A DNA stretch of 64,000 nt from Ralstonia pickettii (lineage in GTDB: Bacteria > Pseudomonadota > Gammaproteobacteria > Burkholderiales > Burkholderiaceae): contig NZ_CP066771.1 of NCBI RefSeq assembly GCF_016466415.2, forward strand, positions 1-64,000. The letters run 5' to 3'. Numbering within the stretch: the first letter of the stretch is position 1; each line of letters starts with the position of its first letter. Of the stretch, positions 11,280-19,394 are shown in pieces. The position numbers and the translations under genes were made by a program. Under the pieces are notes generated by a model. The model was not told the origin of the DNA. It saw only the letters and a program-made list of their open reading frames with translations, and made no database searches.

Positions 11280-13904
11280 ATGAGACCGTTGCGTGCATAT
11301 CTTCTCATTCGCCACAGCTCGGATCATTGGGACATTACCGTTCATCGTGACTTAGAAGCGCTAACAGAAGCGTGGCGTCCATATGAAGCGGCGCAAGTTG
11401 GGGCTGTCGTACACGTGGGGTTCTGGCGCCCCGAGACGTCCTCCTTTGATTCTCTTGTCTCCCAATGGTGCGGCCGTGTGCTGCTCACAGCCGCCGCGAG
11501 GTATGCGCTACCAGTGGCGTACGCTGCGGCACCTACTCCAGTTGGCGAGGTAGAAGGGATGCCCGTGTATGTCGCGCTTGCAGGATGGGGTTATGAGGTT
11601 AGCGCAGAGCAGTTGGGGCTTGCAAACTCTTCGGCATCAGATGAGCGTTCGGTCAATGAACAGAGCCACCAACCCGGGCCAGCGAGTGAGGGGGATTGGT
11701 TGGGGGGGGCTGCAGATTCTTCGATAGCGGCAGAAGCACGAACTGCCGGAGTCGTCGATGAGGCGTCATATATCGAGCAGGAGAACCGACTACCTCTTCC
11801 GTTGCGGAAGGGCCTTGCTCTGGCTCGATATATCCACTTCGTTGGATCCGCTCCTACGGCCAATTCGGTCATCAATAACTTGCGCTATGCGCCCCCTTGG
11901 TTGCTTGCTCTGCCGATATCTGACTTGGGACTCTCAGTTCGCGCGAGTAATTGCATGCGCGAAAATGCCGTTCAGGTGGTTGAGGATCTCATGTTGTTTG
12001 GAGTCGATGCCCTATTGAAGTTTGAAAAATTCGGGCGGAGATCCCTTAGAGACGTCGAGGAAAAGCTAGTGCGCGCCTTTGAACAAGGGCCCGCGCCTTC
12101 CATTCGGCTGGATGACAATCAGGCTTCTGCGCGCTTTGGGGCAGGAACGCTGTCAAGTGTTTTCACAGAGCGCGAGCAGCAGACATGTCCCGTCGAAATC
12201 ACAGGGCTCAACCAAGCATTCGCGATCGTCCTCTCACTGTTAAACGAGCGCGACGCACTCACGATGCGGTTGCGGATGGGGTTCGAGGGAAAGCCTAAAA
12301 CTCTTCAGGAAATAGGACAGCTTCTTAACTTAACGCGTGAGCGCATTCGCCAGCGAGAGCAACATTGTATAAAGGTCATGGCGAGCCACAGTGTTTGGCG
12401 ACATGACATGCAAGCCCGATTGGACAAAATGCTCTTAAATCGGGAGGATCCCTTGCCGCTGTTAGGGATGGAGATTCTCGATCCATGGTTCACCGGCGCC
12501 GAGTCCCTTGAGGAGCCGCTCGACTTCGCGCTGGAGCATTTTTGCGGACGGCGATTTTCTCTTGTCAGGACCAGCGGGATAGTCTTTGTGTCCTGCTTGT
12601 CGCAAGTTGCCTGGGACAAGGCGGTCCGCTCCGCCCGACGAGTTCTCGAAGCTGCGGTCAGCCAGCATCCAACAGAGACCGAAGTGCGCAGGATTATTGA
12701 TTCGCTCCTTGTGGGCGCGGGAGAGGAGCTGCGACCACAGCTTTGGGAAGAGGCTACGAGGTGGGCCCATTTTTCGGCTGTCGACGGTGATAGCGACCAA
12801 CGGCAACTGATGAGCTTCGGCGCAGGTGCTGAGAGCATTGTTGAGGCAGTCCTGGCGGGCTCTGACCGACCCCTGCACTTTACGGAGATCGCGCGACGTT
12901 GCGCGCAGCTCGGTCGGCATGTCGAAGTTCGTCGTGCGCACAACTCCGCGGCAAACGTGGGGTTGTTGTTTGGGCGTGGCTCGTACGGGCTTGCGAAGCA
13001 TTTTCCGCTCACTGCAACCGAGAAAGAGATGCTGGTTGCAGAAGTCGAGGACCTCATCGATGGCGCAGACCCAACCCGGCAATGGCATTCGCGCGAGATC
13101 GCAGACGCTATGGAAGAGCGGGGCATAGATTTCGAGGGCAGGCTAACTCCCTATGTGGTTTCAATCGCGTTGGAGGGATCGCAGCGTCTCGTAAACCTGG
13201 GGCGAATGGTTTGGACGTCAAGATCCACGGGGGCTAGGGGTACGAGCAATCGGATAGACCTCCATCAGGCGGTCATATCGATGCTGGCGTCTGAGGGACG
13301 ACCGATGCGTTCGGGCGAGATCAAAGAGAGGATTGAGCGTGAGCGTGGTCTGAACTGTTTTTTTCAGATCCAGGCAGAAGGTCCTCTGGTGCGGTTGGGT
13401 GCCGGCTTTTGGGGGTTGATCGACCGCGATTTGCCTTTTTCCGCCGATGAGGCAGACGCTATCGTCGATCGACTTGTGGCTGTGCTGCAAGAAAGGGGTA
13501 AGGGTCTGCATGTATCGGAGATACAGCAAGCCCTGGAAGCATTTGTTCCAAGAGTGGCGCAGATTGAGGACCCGACGGTGTTCCTAGGACTCGCTCAACG
13601 GGACGATAGATGTGGTGCTGGCAGAGGGCAATACGTCTTTCTGAGGGAGTGGGGCGGGTCACGTCGCCTCACGGTAATTGAGTCGGTCCGTCGCGCGCTG
13701 ACCGCGGCTGGCGCTGACGGACTCACGTTAGCAGCAGTGGAGGAGGCCGCCGTAGCATTGGCGGAGCGTCCGATACCTCGACTATTGGTGGGACAGTCCT
13801 GCAGTCATATTGGTGCAGTCTATGACGAGGCTTCTTCCCGATGGACGCTTCCCTCTGCGTCGGAGGCAGATGGGTTGAGTGATTCAGAAAGGGAAGCTGC
13901 TTAG
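11280..13904 (+). CDS. RpoA-CTD / sigma-70 region 4 fusion protein with winged-helix repeats
   Basis: This 874-aa protein has an unusual domain order. Residues about 205-265 match the C-terminal domain of the RNA polymerase alpha subunit (LGLSVRASNCM, then FGRRSLRDVEEKL). Residues about 318-368 match sigma-70 region 4 (TLQEIGQLLN-LTRERIRQRE). From about 515 onward come three or four winged-helix/HARE-HTH-like units that each end in a glycine-rich beta motif (GRGSYGL, GAGFWGL, GRGQYVF). The first 115 residues are unassigned, and residues 115-165 look like a flexible linker. No enzyme motif is visible. It is the last gene of the defence operon and overlaps the convergent methyltransferase by 4 bp. 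It may act as the DNA-recognition or scaffold subunit. Confidence 0.8.
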   Translation: MRPLRAYLLIRHSSDHWDITVHRDLEALTEAWRPYEAAQVGAVVHVGFWRPETSSFDSLVSQWCGRVLLTAAARYALPVAYAAAPTPVGEVEGMPVYVALAGWGYEVSAEQLGLANSSASDERSVNEQSHQPGPASEGDWLGGAADSSIAAEARTAGVVDEASYIEQENRLPLPLRKGLALARYIHFVGSAPTANSVINNLRYAPPWLLALPISDLGLSVRASNCMRENAVQVVEDLMLFGVDALLKFEKFGRRSLRDVEEKLVRAFEQGPAPSIRLDDNQASARFGAGTLSSVFTEREQQTCPVEITGLNQAFAIVLSLLNERDALTMRLRMGFEGKPKTLQEIGQLLNLTRERIRQREQHCIKVMASHSVWRHDMQARLDKMLLNREDPLPLLGMEILDPWFTGAESLEEPLDFALEHFCGRRFSLVRTSGIVFVSCLSQVAWDKAVRSARRVLEAAVSQHPTETEVRRIIDSLLVGAGEELRPQLWEEATRWAHFSAVDGDSDQRQLMSFGAGAESIVEAVLAGSDRPLHFTEIARRCAQLGRHVEVRRAHNSAANVGLLFGRGSYGLAKHFPLTATEKEMLVAEVEDLIDGADPTRQWHSREIADAMEERGIDFEGRLTPYVVSIALEGSQRLVNLGRMVWTSRSTGARGTSNRIDLHQAVISMLASEGRPMRSGEIKERIERERGLNCFFQIQAEGPLVRLGAGFWGLIDRDLPFSADEADAIVDRLVAVLQERGKGLHVSEIQQALEAFVPRVAQIEDPTVFLGLAQRDDRCGAGRGQYVFLREWGGSRRLTVIESVRRALTAAGADGLTLAAVEEAAVALAERPIPRLLVGQSCSHIGAVYDEASSRWTLPSASEADGLSDSEREAA

Positions 13905-15097
13905 GCTGCTTGGGTCGTCGGTGGCCGGGCTTTTCCGCCGTCCTGTGCCAAGGGCGCCTCCTCGTCAAGAACGGGAACTGCGCATGGCGCGTGGATGCTG
14001 TAGGGGGCAAGCCTCATCTTGGTTTGGCCCTTTAGGTCACCTTCGAAACGAGCGACAGCGCCGTTCAGGTAGTCCATGTTTAGTTCTACACAAGCCCAAC
14101 GCCGTTCCAGCGTCTCCGCAACCATCCCAGTGACACAGGAGCCACCAAAGGGGTCCAAAACCATGTCTCCCGGATCAGTGAGCATGCGAATGAAATACTC
14201 GGGCAAGAGGGCTGGGAATCTGGCGGGATGAACGTCTAGATTATTTGCGTTGCAAAATTCTTGATATTGGCCGTTGGATTCAGTGTTGGCTATCGCCAGG
14301 AGATTGGGTGGTACGGAACCGCCATTGTCCTTTCCGAATTTTTCGCTTATGACATGGCCACTGGGACGAGTCTTAGCCTGGTAGCCATTTTTCAGCAGAT
14401 GCTTCATCGACTCGCTATAGGGAGCAAGAATCCGTCGGTTGCTCGCTTTGGGCCACGGTGTGGGTGAGAGCCACCAAATGCAGTTGACAGCATCTTTTAC
14501 GCGCACGCGCCGAACGTTAACCCACTCGGCTGGCGTAGGGAGCTTCGCAGGATTCCACCAATAGTGTTCTTGGCAGAGGTGGAATCCGTACTCTTCACAC
14601 AGCATTATCAAAAGTTCAAAGTGATACAAGCTGCGAGTAGGGAGTCCAGTTTTCCATGCGCCGCCGATGTCAATAACAAGGCTGCCGTTGTCTTTGAGTA
14701 CACGTTTAAAGCCCTCCGCGAACGGACGAAACCAGTCACAGTAAGCGTGTGCATCTTCGTTGCCGTAGCTCTTCTTTCGAAGCAGGCCGAAAGGGGGTGA
14801 CGTCATTACGAGGTCGACACTGCCAGGCTTAGCTTGGGTAAGCCAGTCCAGCGAATCTCCGTTCCACATTGCACCGAATTTCGTCGTGTGAAACTTCGTT
14901 AGCGGCTTACCAAGTCTGGGGTGTGACTGCTTCTTCGGCGAGGCCTCAAGATCGCGTCGTACAAGTACCCGCAAGTAATCGCTTAGCGAACGAAATCCCG
15001 CTTCCTTTGCTCGGGCCTCCATTGCGCTTTTCTCAGCATCACTCAGTCGAAGCGATGCAGTTGTCTCTCGCGGCTCAGCAGCTATGGGTCTCGCCAT
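13901..15097 (-). CDS. Class beta DNA methyltransferase with RHH-like N-terminus
   Basis: The 398-aa protein is a SAM-dependent amino-methyltransferase of the beta class: the catalytic motif TSPPFG (99-104) comes before the SAM-binding motif DPFGGS (315-320). SPPF rather than PPY is more typical of N4-cytosine enzymes, but N6-adenine cannot be excluded. Residues 14-52 look like a ribbon-helix-helix domain (SLRLSDAEKSAMEARA, then SLSDYLRVLV), so it may bind and repress its own promoter. It faces the defence operon tail to tail, with stops overlapping by 4 bp. It is the likely self-marking enzyme of the system. The upstream palindrome at 15125-15157 fits autoregulation. Confidence 0.88.
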   Translation of the reverse strand: MARPIAAEPRETTASLRLSDAEKSAMEARAKEAGFRSLSDYLRVLVRRDLEASPKKQSHPRLGKPLTKFHTTKFGAMWNGDSLDWLTQAKPGSVDLVMTSPPFGLLRKKSYGNEDAHAYCDWFRPFAEGFKRVLKDNGSLVIDIGGAWKTGLPTRSLYHFELLIMLCEEYGFHLCQEHYWWNPAKLPTPAEWVNVRRVRVKDAVNCIWWLSPTPWPKASNRRILAPYSESMKHLLKNGYQAKTRPSGHVISEKFGKDNGGSVPPNLLAIANTESNGQYQEFCNANNLDVHPARFPALLPEYFIRMLTDPGDMVLDPFGGSCVTGMVAETLERRWACVELNMDYLNGAVARFEGDLKGQTKMRLAPYSIHAPCAVPVLDEEAPLAQDGGKARPPTTQAA

Positions 15098-15124
15098 TTT
15101 TCTGATAATCCCGTCTTGGTTCTT

Positions 15125-15157
15125 GTAATACGGAAATCAGGAGGGTTTTCGTATTAC
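15125..15157 (-). promoter_or_regulatory. Inverted repeat upstream of the methyltransferase
   Basis: GTAATACG (15125-15132) and CGTATTAC (15150-15157) are a perfect 8-bp inverted repeat. Extended inward they pair over 12 positions with one mismatch, leaving a 9-nt centre. It lies 28-60 bp upstream of the methyltransferase ATG. It may be an operator for the enzyme's own RHH-like domain, or a leader hairpin in its mRNA. Confidence 0.6.
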
Positions 15158-15430
15158 GCCGATCAATTGTCGCTCGTATGTCCAACAAGCGCAAGCAAGA
15201 GATATCCGCTACGGGCGGTGCGTGGCGTACCGGTACCGGCTACTCCGAATGCCAGTCGATACATTGATCCGAGGGGCATGTGGCGAATCTCCGCGGTGAT
15301 CTGCGGGACGATGTGTTTGCTCATGAGCAGTTTAGTTGCGAGGGCCAGCCCTGAACTCAATAGCAAGCGCCAAAATGTCGTGTAGCCAATCTCGGTAGAC
15401 ACTGGGGTAGTTATCATCGAAGAACCCACA
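15158..15430. other. Non-coding gap between methyltransferase and hypothetical gene
   Basis: This is the right edge of the low-GC defence segment. Short open frames exist on both strands but none has a ribosome-binding site or recognisable product. Apart from the palindrome on its left and the terminator on its right I see nothing. Confidence 0.4.
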
Positions 15431-15460
15431 AAAAAGAAGAAACCGCCCAAAGGGCGGCTT
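15431..15460 (-). terminator. Rho-independent terminator, minus strand
   Basis: Read on the minus strand, GCCGCCC-TTT-GGGCGGT is followed by a T-rich tract (TTCTTCTTTTTTG). It lies 28 bp past the stop of the 156-aa hypothetical gene and would end its transcript. Confidence 0.8.
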
Positions 15461-15487
15461 CCTTCAATCCATCAACAACCAATCACC

Positions 15488-15958
15488 TCACTGCGCAGTC
15501 TCCTCCGCCTTCTTCCTCGGCCTCCGACTAAACCGAGTCGACAGCGCCCGTCGCGCCCCCTCCAACCCTTCTCCCTTGCCCGCAACCTTCAAGTACGTGT
15601 AACCCTCCAGCGCAGCCGACATCAGATCACTACCCATCGCCAGTTGCGAATCGCGCATCCGTTCCAGCAGCTTGTCCACACGGGCGACACGGGGGCGCAG
15701 GGTGTCAAAGCCCGCCAGGTCGCGGCGCATTTCCTGCAGATTGAAGTTACCAGGCAGCACGCCGGGGTTGTTGCTGAGCAGTTCCACGGCTTCGCGGCAG
15801 AACGCTTCAGACTTGTGGCCCATCTTCATGAGCTTGCTGCGTTGTTCGGTCGACAGGCCGATCAGGCCGACGAGCTTTTCTTCCAGGGTCTTCAGGGCGC
15901 CATCAATGGCGGTTACGTCGGTGGCGCTGAGTTGAAACGAAATCAGGTTTTGAGACAT
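15488..15958 (-). CDS. Conserved hypothetical protein, 156 aa
   Basis: I recognise no named domain. The protein is mostly helical, with a hydrophobic middle (AIDGALKTLEEKLVGLIGL) and a basic tail (RFSRRPRKKAEE), which suggests a soluble protein that binds nucleic acid or a granule surface. The start has AGAAGGA 5 nt upstream. GC content and codon use are those of the host chromosome, unlike the defence operon next to it, so it is probably resident. A clear terminator follows. Confidence 0.75.
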   Translation of the reverse strand: MSQNLISFQLSATDVTAIDGALKTLEEKLVGLIGLSTEQRSKLMKMGHKSEAFCREAVELLSNNPGVLPGNFNLQEMRRDLAGFDTLRPRVARVDKLLERMRDSQLAMGSDLMSAALEGYTYLKVAGKGEGLEGARRALSTRFSRRPRKKAEETAQ

Positions 15959-16147
15959 TGAAATCCTTCTAATGCAGCTGTCAGCGTCGTGCCGGTCGGC
16001 ACGACACGCAGATGTTGGGCACCGTTGCTGCGTATCTCAATGCCACGCACAATTTTTGACGGAAAGCGGTCGCGCATTACACGGCGCGCACCGTTTACCC
16101 CGCGCCGGCGCTTGTGCTTTGAGCGATAGCCTGAGCGGCTGCAGTTC

Positions 16148-16343
16148 GAGTATCTGACACTGACGCTTCAGTGTTTGAGGGTGAAGCTCCAGTGTTTGAC
16201 ACTGACGCTTCAGTGTCTGACGGTGAAGCTCCAGTGTTTGACACTGACGCTCCAGTGTCTGAGGGTGAAGCTCCAGTGTTTGACACTGACGCTTCAGTGT
16301 CTGAGGGTGAAACTCCAGTGTTTGACACTGACGCTCCAGTGTC
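16148..16343. repeat. 21-bp tandem repeat array (about 9.3 units)
   Basis: Nine 21-bp units start at 16148, 16169, 16190, 16211, 16232, 16253, 16274, 16295 and 16316, with a 7-bp partial tenth. Two types alternate, giving a 42-bp higher-order period: type A CAGTGTTTGACACTGACGCTT and type B, which has CAGTGTCTGAGGGTGAAGCT. The first unit is degenerate. Each A unit contains the hairpin CAGTG-TTTGA-CACTG. Because 21 is a multiple of three, several frames stay open and give heptapeptide repeats (QTLERQC/QTLELHP on minus), but no start or family supports a real protein. The array ends exactly at the IS3 terminal repeat. Confidence 0.9.
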
Positions 16344-16361
16344 TGAATCGCCCCGACTTTC

Positions 16362-17237
16362 CTAGACACCCACGAGCCGTGGGGAATGGCGTTGTTCGAA
16401 CTCTACCGGCGATAGTCCGTTGGCGCTCGAATGGCGCCGTGTTGGGTTGTAGAACATCTCGATGTAGTTGAAGACGTCGGACTTGGCCTCCTGCCGTGTG
16501 GCATAGATCTGTCGGCGCACCCGCTCGCGTTTGAGCAACTGGAAGAAGCTCTCCGCCACGGCGTTGTCGTGGCAGTTGCCGCGCCGGCTCATGCTGCACA
16601 GCAGGTTGTGCTCGCGCAGGAAGCTTTGCCAGGTGTGGCCGGTGAACTGACACCCCTGATCCGAGTGAATCAGCACCTGCTGGTGCGGGCGGCGCCGCCA
16701 CAGCGCCATCAGCAAGGCATCCAGCGCCAACTGGGTATCGATGCGCTGCCCCATGGACCACCCGACGACCATGCGTGACCACAGGTCGATGACCACGCTC
16801 AGGTACAGCCAGCCTTCGTGTGTACGGATATAGGTGATATCGGTCACCCAGGACTGGTTCGGAGCGTCGACTGTGAACTGCCGCTGCAGATGATTGGGGG
16901 CGACCACCGCCGGCTTGCCGGCACGCCCGGCAGGGCGTCGGCGGTAGCCTGATTGAGAACGCAATCCCTCGGCCTTGAGCAGCCGCGCCACGCGGTGTTT
17001 GCCGCAGCGCTCACCCAAGTCGCGCATGTCCAGGGTGAGCTTGCGATAGCCATAGACCCCGCCGCTCTCCAACCACGCCTGCTTGAGTAGTCCAAGCAGG
17101 CGCTGGTCGTCCTTCGCACGCGGGCTCAAGGGCTGCGCCTGCCACGCGTAATAACCGCTGGGATGCACCGCCATCGCTTTGCACAGACGGCGCACGCTGT
17201 ATTGACCCGCGTGCGCCTTGATGAAGGCGTACCTCAC
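16362..17237 (-). CDS. IS3-family transposase OrfB (DDE integrase domain)
   Basis: The 291-aa frame holds an HTH_21-like N-terminus and an rve integrase core with the DDE triad: Asp in WVTDITYI, Asp in LIHSDQG, and Glu in HDNAVAESFF. It is normally made as an OrfAB fusion by -1 frameshifting rather than from its own start. Length and motifs are intact, so the element may still be active. It overlaps OrfA by 4 bp. Confidence 0.93.
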   Translation of the reverse strand: MRYAFIKAHAGQYSVRRLCKAMAVHPSGYYAWQAQPLSPRAKDDQRLLGLLKQAWLESGGVYGYRKLTLDMRDLGERCGKHRVARLLKAEGLRSQSGYRRRPAGRAGKPAVVAPNHLQRQFTVDAPNQSWVTDITYIRTHEGWLYLSVVIDLWSRMVVGWSMGQRIDTQLALDALLMALWRRRPHQQVLIHSDQGCQFTGHTWQSFLREHNLLCSMSRRGNCHDNAVAESFFQLLKRERVRRQIYATRQEAKSDVFNYIEMFYNPTRRHSSANGLSPVEFEQRHSPRLVGV

Positions 17238-17512
17238 CCGGACTGCTTGGCAAAGTACGCTGCGGCCTTTTTTAGGATGTCGCGCTCCTCGGTCACCCGT
17301 TTGAGCTCGGCCTTGAGCCTACGTACCTCCTCGGATTGCGATACCTGCCCTTGCGGCTCTGCCACGGGCTGGCGTCGCTGTTTGATCCACTGGTACAGGC
17401 TGTGCTGGCTCACGCCTAACCGCTGCGCGACCTCGGCCACGCTGTGGCCTCTGTCCAAGACCTGATTGACCGCCTCAACCTTGAATTCTTCGGTGTATCT
17501 CTGCGCACTCAT
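17234..17512 (-). CDS. IS3-family transposase OrfA
   Basis: This 92-aa protein has an HTH (EEFKVEAVNQVLDRGHSVAE, then SLYQWIKQ) and a leucine-rich coiled coil (EVRRLKAELKRVTEERDILK), the standard IS3 OrfA. Near its 3' end the minus strand reads T-AAAAAA-GG (A6 at 17268-17273), an A6G slippery site for the -1 frameshift that yields the OrfAB transposase. Confidence 0.92.
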   Translation of the reverse strand: MSAQRYTEEFKVEAVNQVLDRGHSVAEVAQRLGVSQHSLYQWIKQRRQPVAEPQGQVSQSEEVRRLKAELKRVTEERDILKKAAAYFAKQSG

Positions 17513-17575
17513 CGCAACTCCTGTCTAACCTCTAGTTTGAGGCTCACAGGTGTCTACTGGGGCCGGGGCGATTCA

Positions 17576-17662
17576 CTGTGCGTTGCGGTCCCGGGGGTTG
17601 AGGACTTCGATAGTGTCCAGCGGAATCATGCGCAGGTCAGGCTTTGCGTGTTTCCTCGTCAT
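17576..17662 (-). pseudogene. ParB/RepB-like gene truncated by the IS3 element
   Basis: The recombinase stop overlaps an ATGA start on the same strand. The new frame reads for 29 codons (MTRKHAKPDLRMIPLDTIEV, then LNPRDRN) up to the exact edge of the IS3 element. The IPLDTIEVLNPRDRN block resembles the N-terminus of ParB-like proteins that accompany large serine recombinases in integrated elements. AGGAGGG lies just upstream. The rest of the gene is not found beyond the element, where the tandem repeats begin. The assignment rests on a short stretch. Confidence 0.6.
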
Positions 17663-19218
17663 GCGGCCCTCCTGATGCGGCTGCGCTCGGCCATGCCATA
17701 GAGGTAGTCCAAGTTGCCGAATCGATAGGTCTCCAGTTCGAATCTGTTGTGATCGGCCAAGCTGATGCGTGGCAAACCAAAGTCCAACCGTGGCAACAGG
17801 TAGTAGTCCAGCGGTCCTTCGTTGGCCGTGTCGAGCCTCACGGCTACAGTGATGTCGGGAAGAAGGCCAGCATCAAAGCGCACCTTCCAGCGGTGACTGC
17901 CAGTCTCCAGTATCTGACAGCGGGACAAGACGATCGAAACACTGAACTCGCGATTGACAGTGAGCAGGTCGGTTGCCGAGTCACGTTCTACTGAGCCACC
18001 TAGTTCGGCAATCATCCGCTCCGTATGCCCGATGATTTGCGGATGCAAACGCCGCAAGAAGCGATTGATTTCGATGTAGTGGTAATCACGATCCGGCGTA
18101 AAGCCGACCGCTTGATACGCTCGAACAAGACTACCGAAGCGGTGTGCATAGGCTGCGGCCGAAGGCATGCCTTCCGTTTCGTCGATGATCAGGCCCGACA
18201 AGAAACCCCGACTGCGATAGAGATTACGCAGCTTATCCAACAGTTCTTCGTCGCTGAATCGCCGTGCACGGGCGCGCAGAATGCCTTGCGCTGTATAGAA
18301 CAGTTCGGGTGACACGATGGCTTCGAAAGCCCCGTCCCTGCGAATCCACATTTCAGGTCCGTTGACCACCCGATGCTTCTTGAGTTTGAAAGACGTCCGG
18401 TTGTAGACGTTGTTGCCGATGTACTTTTCGTTGGACAGCACTTGGCGCACCGTTGCGCGTGTCCATTCGTGACCGAGGTCTGTGCGAATCCCGCTGGCGT
18501 TGAGCCGACCGGCGATTTCCGACTCTAGTAAGTTGCCGTCAATAAACCATCGGTAGATTTGATTGACCGTTGTGGTTTCTTCGTCCGGTCCTGGCATCAG
18601 GATGACGCGATCGGTTTGCAGGCTCTTTTGCTGGCCGTGCGCAAGCTCAGCTCGCACGCTGCCCAACTGGTCGACCAGGACGCGCCGCAGGCCATATCCC
18701 GCCGATCCACCCTGTCGATACCCCAGTTCAATGAGGCGACATTGGCCGGCGAACACTTTGGCAGACAGCTCGCGGCTGTACTCGCCAGCCATGGCCCGCT
18801 TGACGCCTTTGACGATAGTCGAGACCGGTGAACCGTCGTTCTCAAACTGTTCCGCGCAGTAGGCTACTTGGATGCCAGCACGGCGGCAGATGTACTCGTA
18901 ATAGGCACTCTCATCGGCGTCTTGGAATCTGCCCCAACGACTGACGTCGTAGACCAGGATGACTTGGAAGTCTGCAGTGCCCGACTCCACGTCCTTGATG
19001 AGTTGCTGTAGTGCTTGGCGGCCGTCGAGACGAAGGCCACTCTTACCCTCGTCGGCATAGGTCCGCACAATCTGGATACCGCGACGCTGGGCGTACTCGC
19101 GAATCTTGTCCGCCTGATTCTGTGTTGAGTACTGCTGGTGCTCTGTCGACATCCGAACGTACTCGGCGCCACGAAGCAGGAACGGCTCGTCGGGAGGTCT
19201 CGAAAATGTTTCGGCCAT
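17659..19218 (-). CDS. Large serine recombinase
   Basis: The 519-aa protein has an N-terminal resolvase domain with the catalytic serine in EYVRMSTEHQQYS, and conserved RxxR-type and YDVSRWGR motifs. A recombinase/zinc-ribbon-like region follows (NEKYIGNNVYNRTSF) with a long C-terminal part. Such enzymes integrate and excise mobile elements at attachment sites. The ATG at 19218 gives a family-like N-terminus; the frame is open further upstream to 19323. The stop overlaps the start of the truncated ParB-like gene as ATGA, so the two formed an operon. The gene itself appears intact. Confidence 0.85.
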   Translation of the reverse strand: MAETFSRPPDEPFLLRGAEYVRMSTEHQQYSTQNQADKIREYAQRRGIQIVRTYADEGKSGLRLDGRQALQQLIKDVESGTADFQVILVYDVSRWGRFQDADESAYYEYICRRAGIQVAYCAEQFENDGSPVSTIVKGVKRAMAGEYSRELSAKVFAGQCRLIELGYRQGGSAGYGLRRVLVDQLGSVRAELAHGQQKSLQTDRVILMPGPDEETTTVNQIYRWFIDGNLLESEIAGRLNASGIRTDLGHEWTRATVRQVLSNEKYIGNNVYNRTSFKLKKHRVVNGPEMWIRRDGAFEAIVSPELFYTAQGILRARARRFSDEELLDKLRNLYRSRGFLSGLIIDETEGMPSAAAYAHRFGSLVRAYQAVGFTPDRDYHYIEINRFLRRLHPQIIGHTERMIAELGGSVERDSATDLLTVNREFSVSIVLSRCQILETGSHRWKVRFDAGLLPDITVAVRLDTANEGPLDYYLLPRLDFGLPRISLADHNRFELETYRFGNLDYLYGMAERSRIRRAA

Positions 19219-19394
19219 ACGTCCAACCGCGTAGAGTTTTTTCCGCCAATGCCAGCTAACGGACGTGGGCGCCTGTGGATTCAAAGGCCTATTTCCTGCC
19301 TCGCAGGATGGGCCAGGATTCACATGGAAGAAACGGTAACGGTTGTTCGATGCGCCGCCTATGACGTCCTATGTTTGCACACGTCTTTTTTGCA

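Larger units (their letters stand above)
16344..17575 (-). mobile_element. IS3-family insertion sequence, 1232 bp
   Basis: The element is bounded by 27-bp imperfect terminal inverted repeats (16344-16370 and 17549-17575). They share TGAATCGCCCCG at the tips and TAGACACC inside, 21 of 27 positions matching. It carries two overlapping transposase frames on the minus strand in IS3 arrangement. The flanks do not show a target duplication (GTC on the left, CTG on the right). The left flank is the tandem-repeat array and the right flank is a broken ParB-like gene, so sequence next to the element was lost or rearranged after insertion. Confidence 0.93.

Noticed and set aside
6618-15097. Assignment of the defence block to Dnd phosphorothioation or DISARM
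   Set aside because: Only a DndD-like ATPase is shared with Dnd (no dndA, B, C or E), and DrmB/DUF1998 and the DISARM gene order are absent.
16148-16343. Possible CRISPR array
   Set aside because: Units follow each other without unique spacers, and no cas genes are present.
16037-16369. A 110-codon minus-strand frame giving QTLERQC/QTLELHP heptads
   Set aside because: The repeat unit is 21 bp, so any frame through it stays open. The start lies inside the IS terminal repeat and no ribosome-binding site or family supports it.
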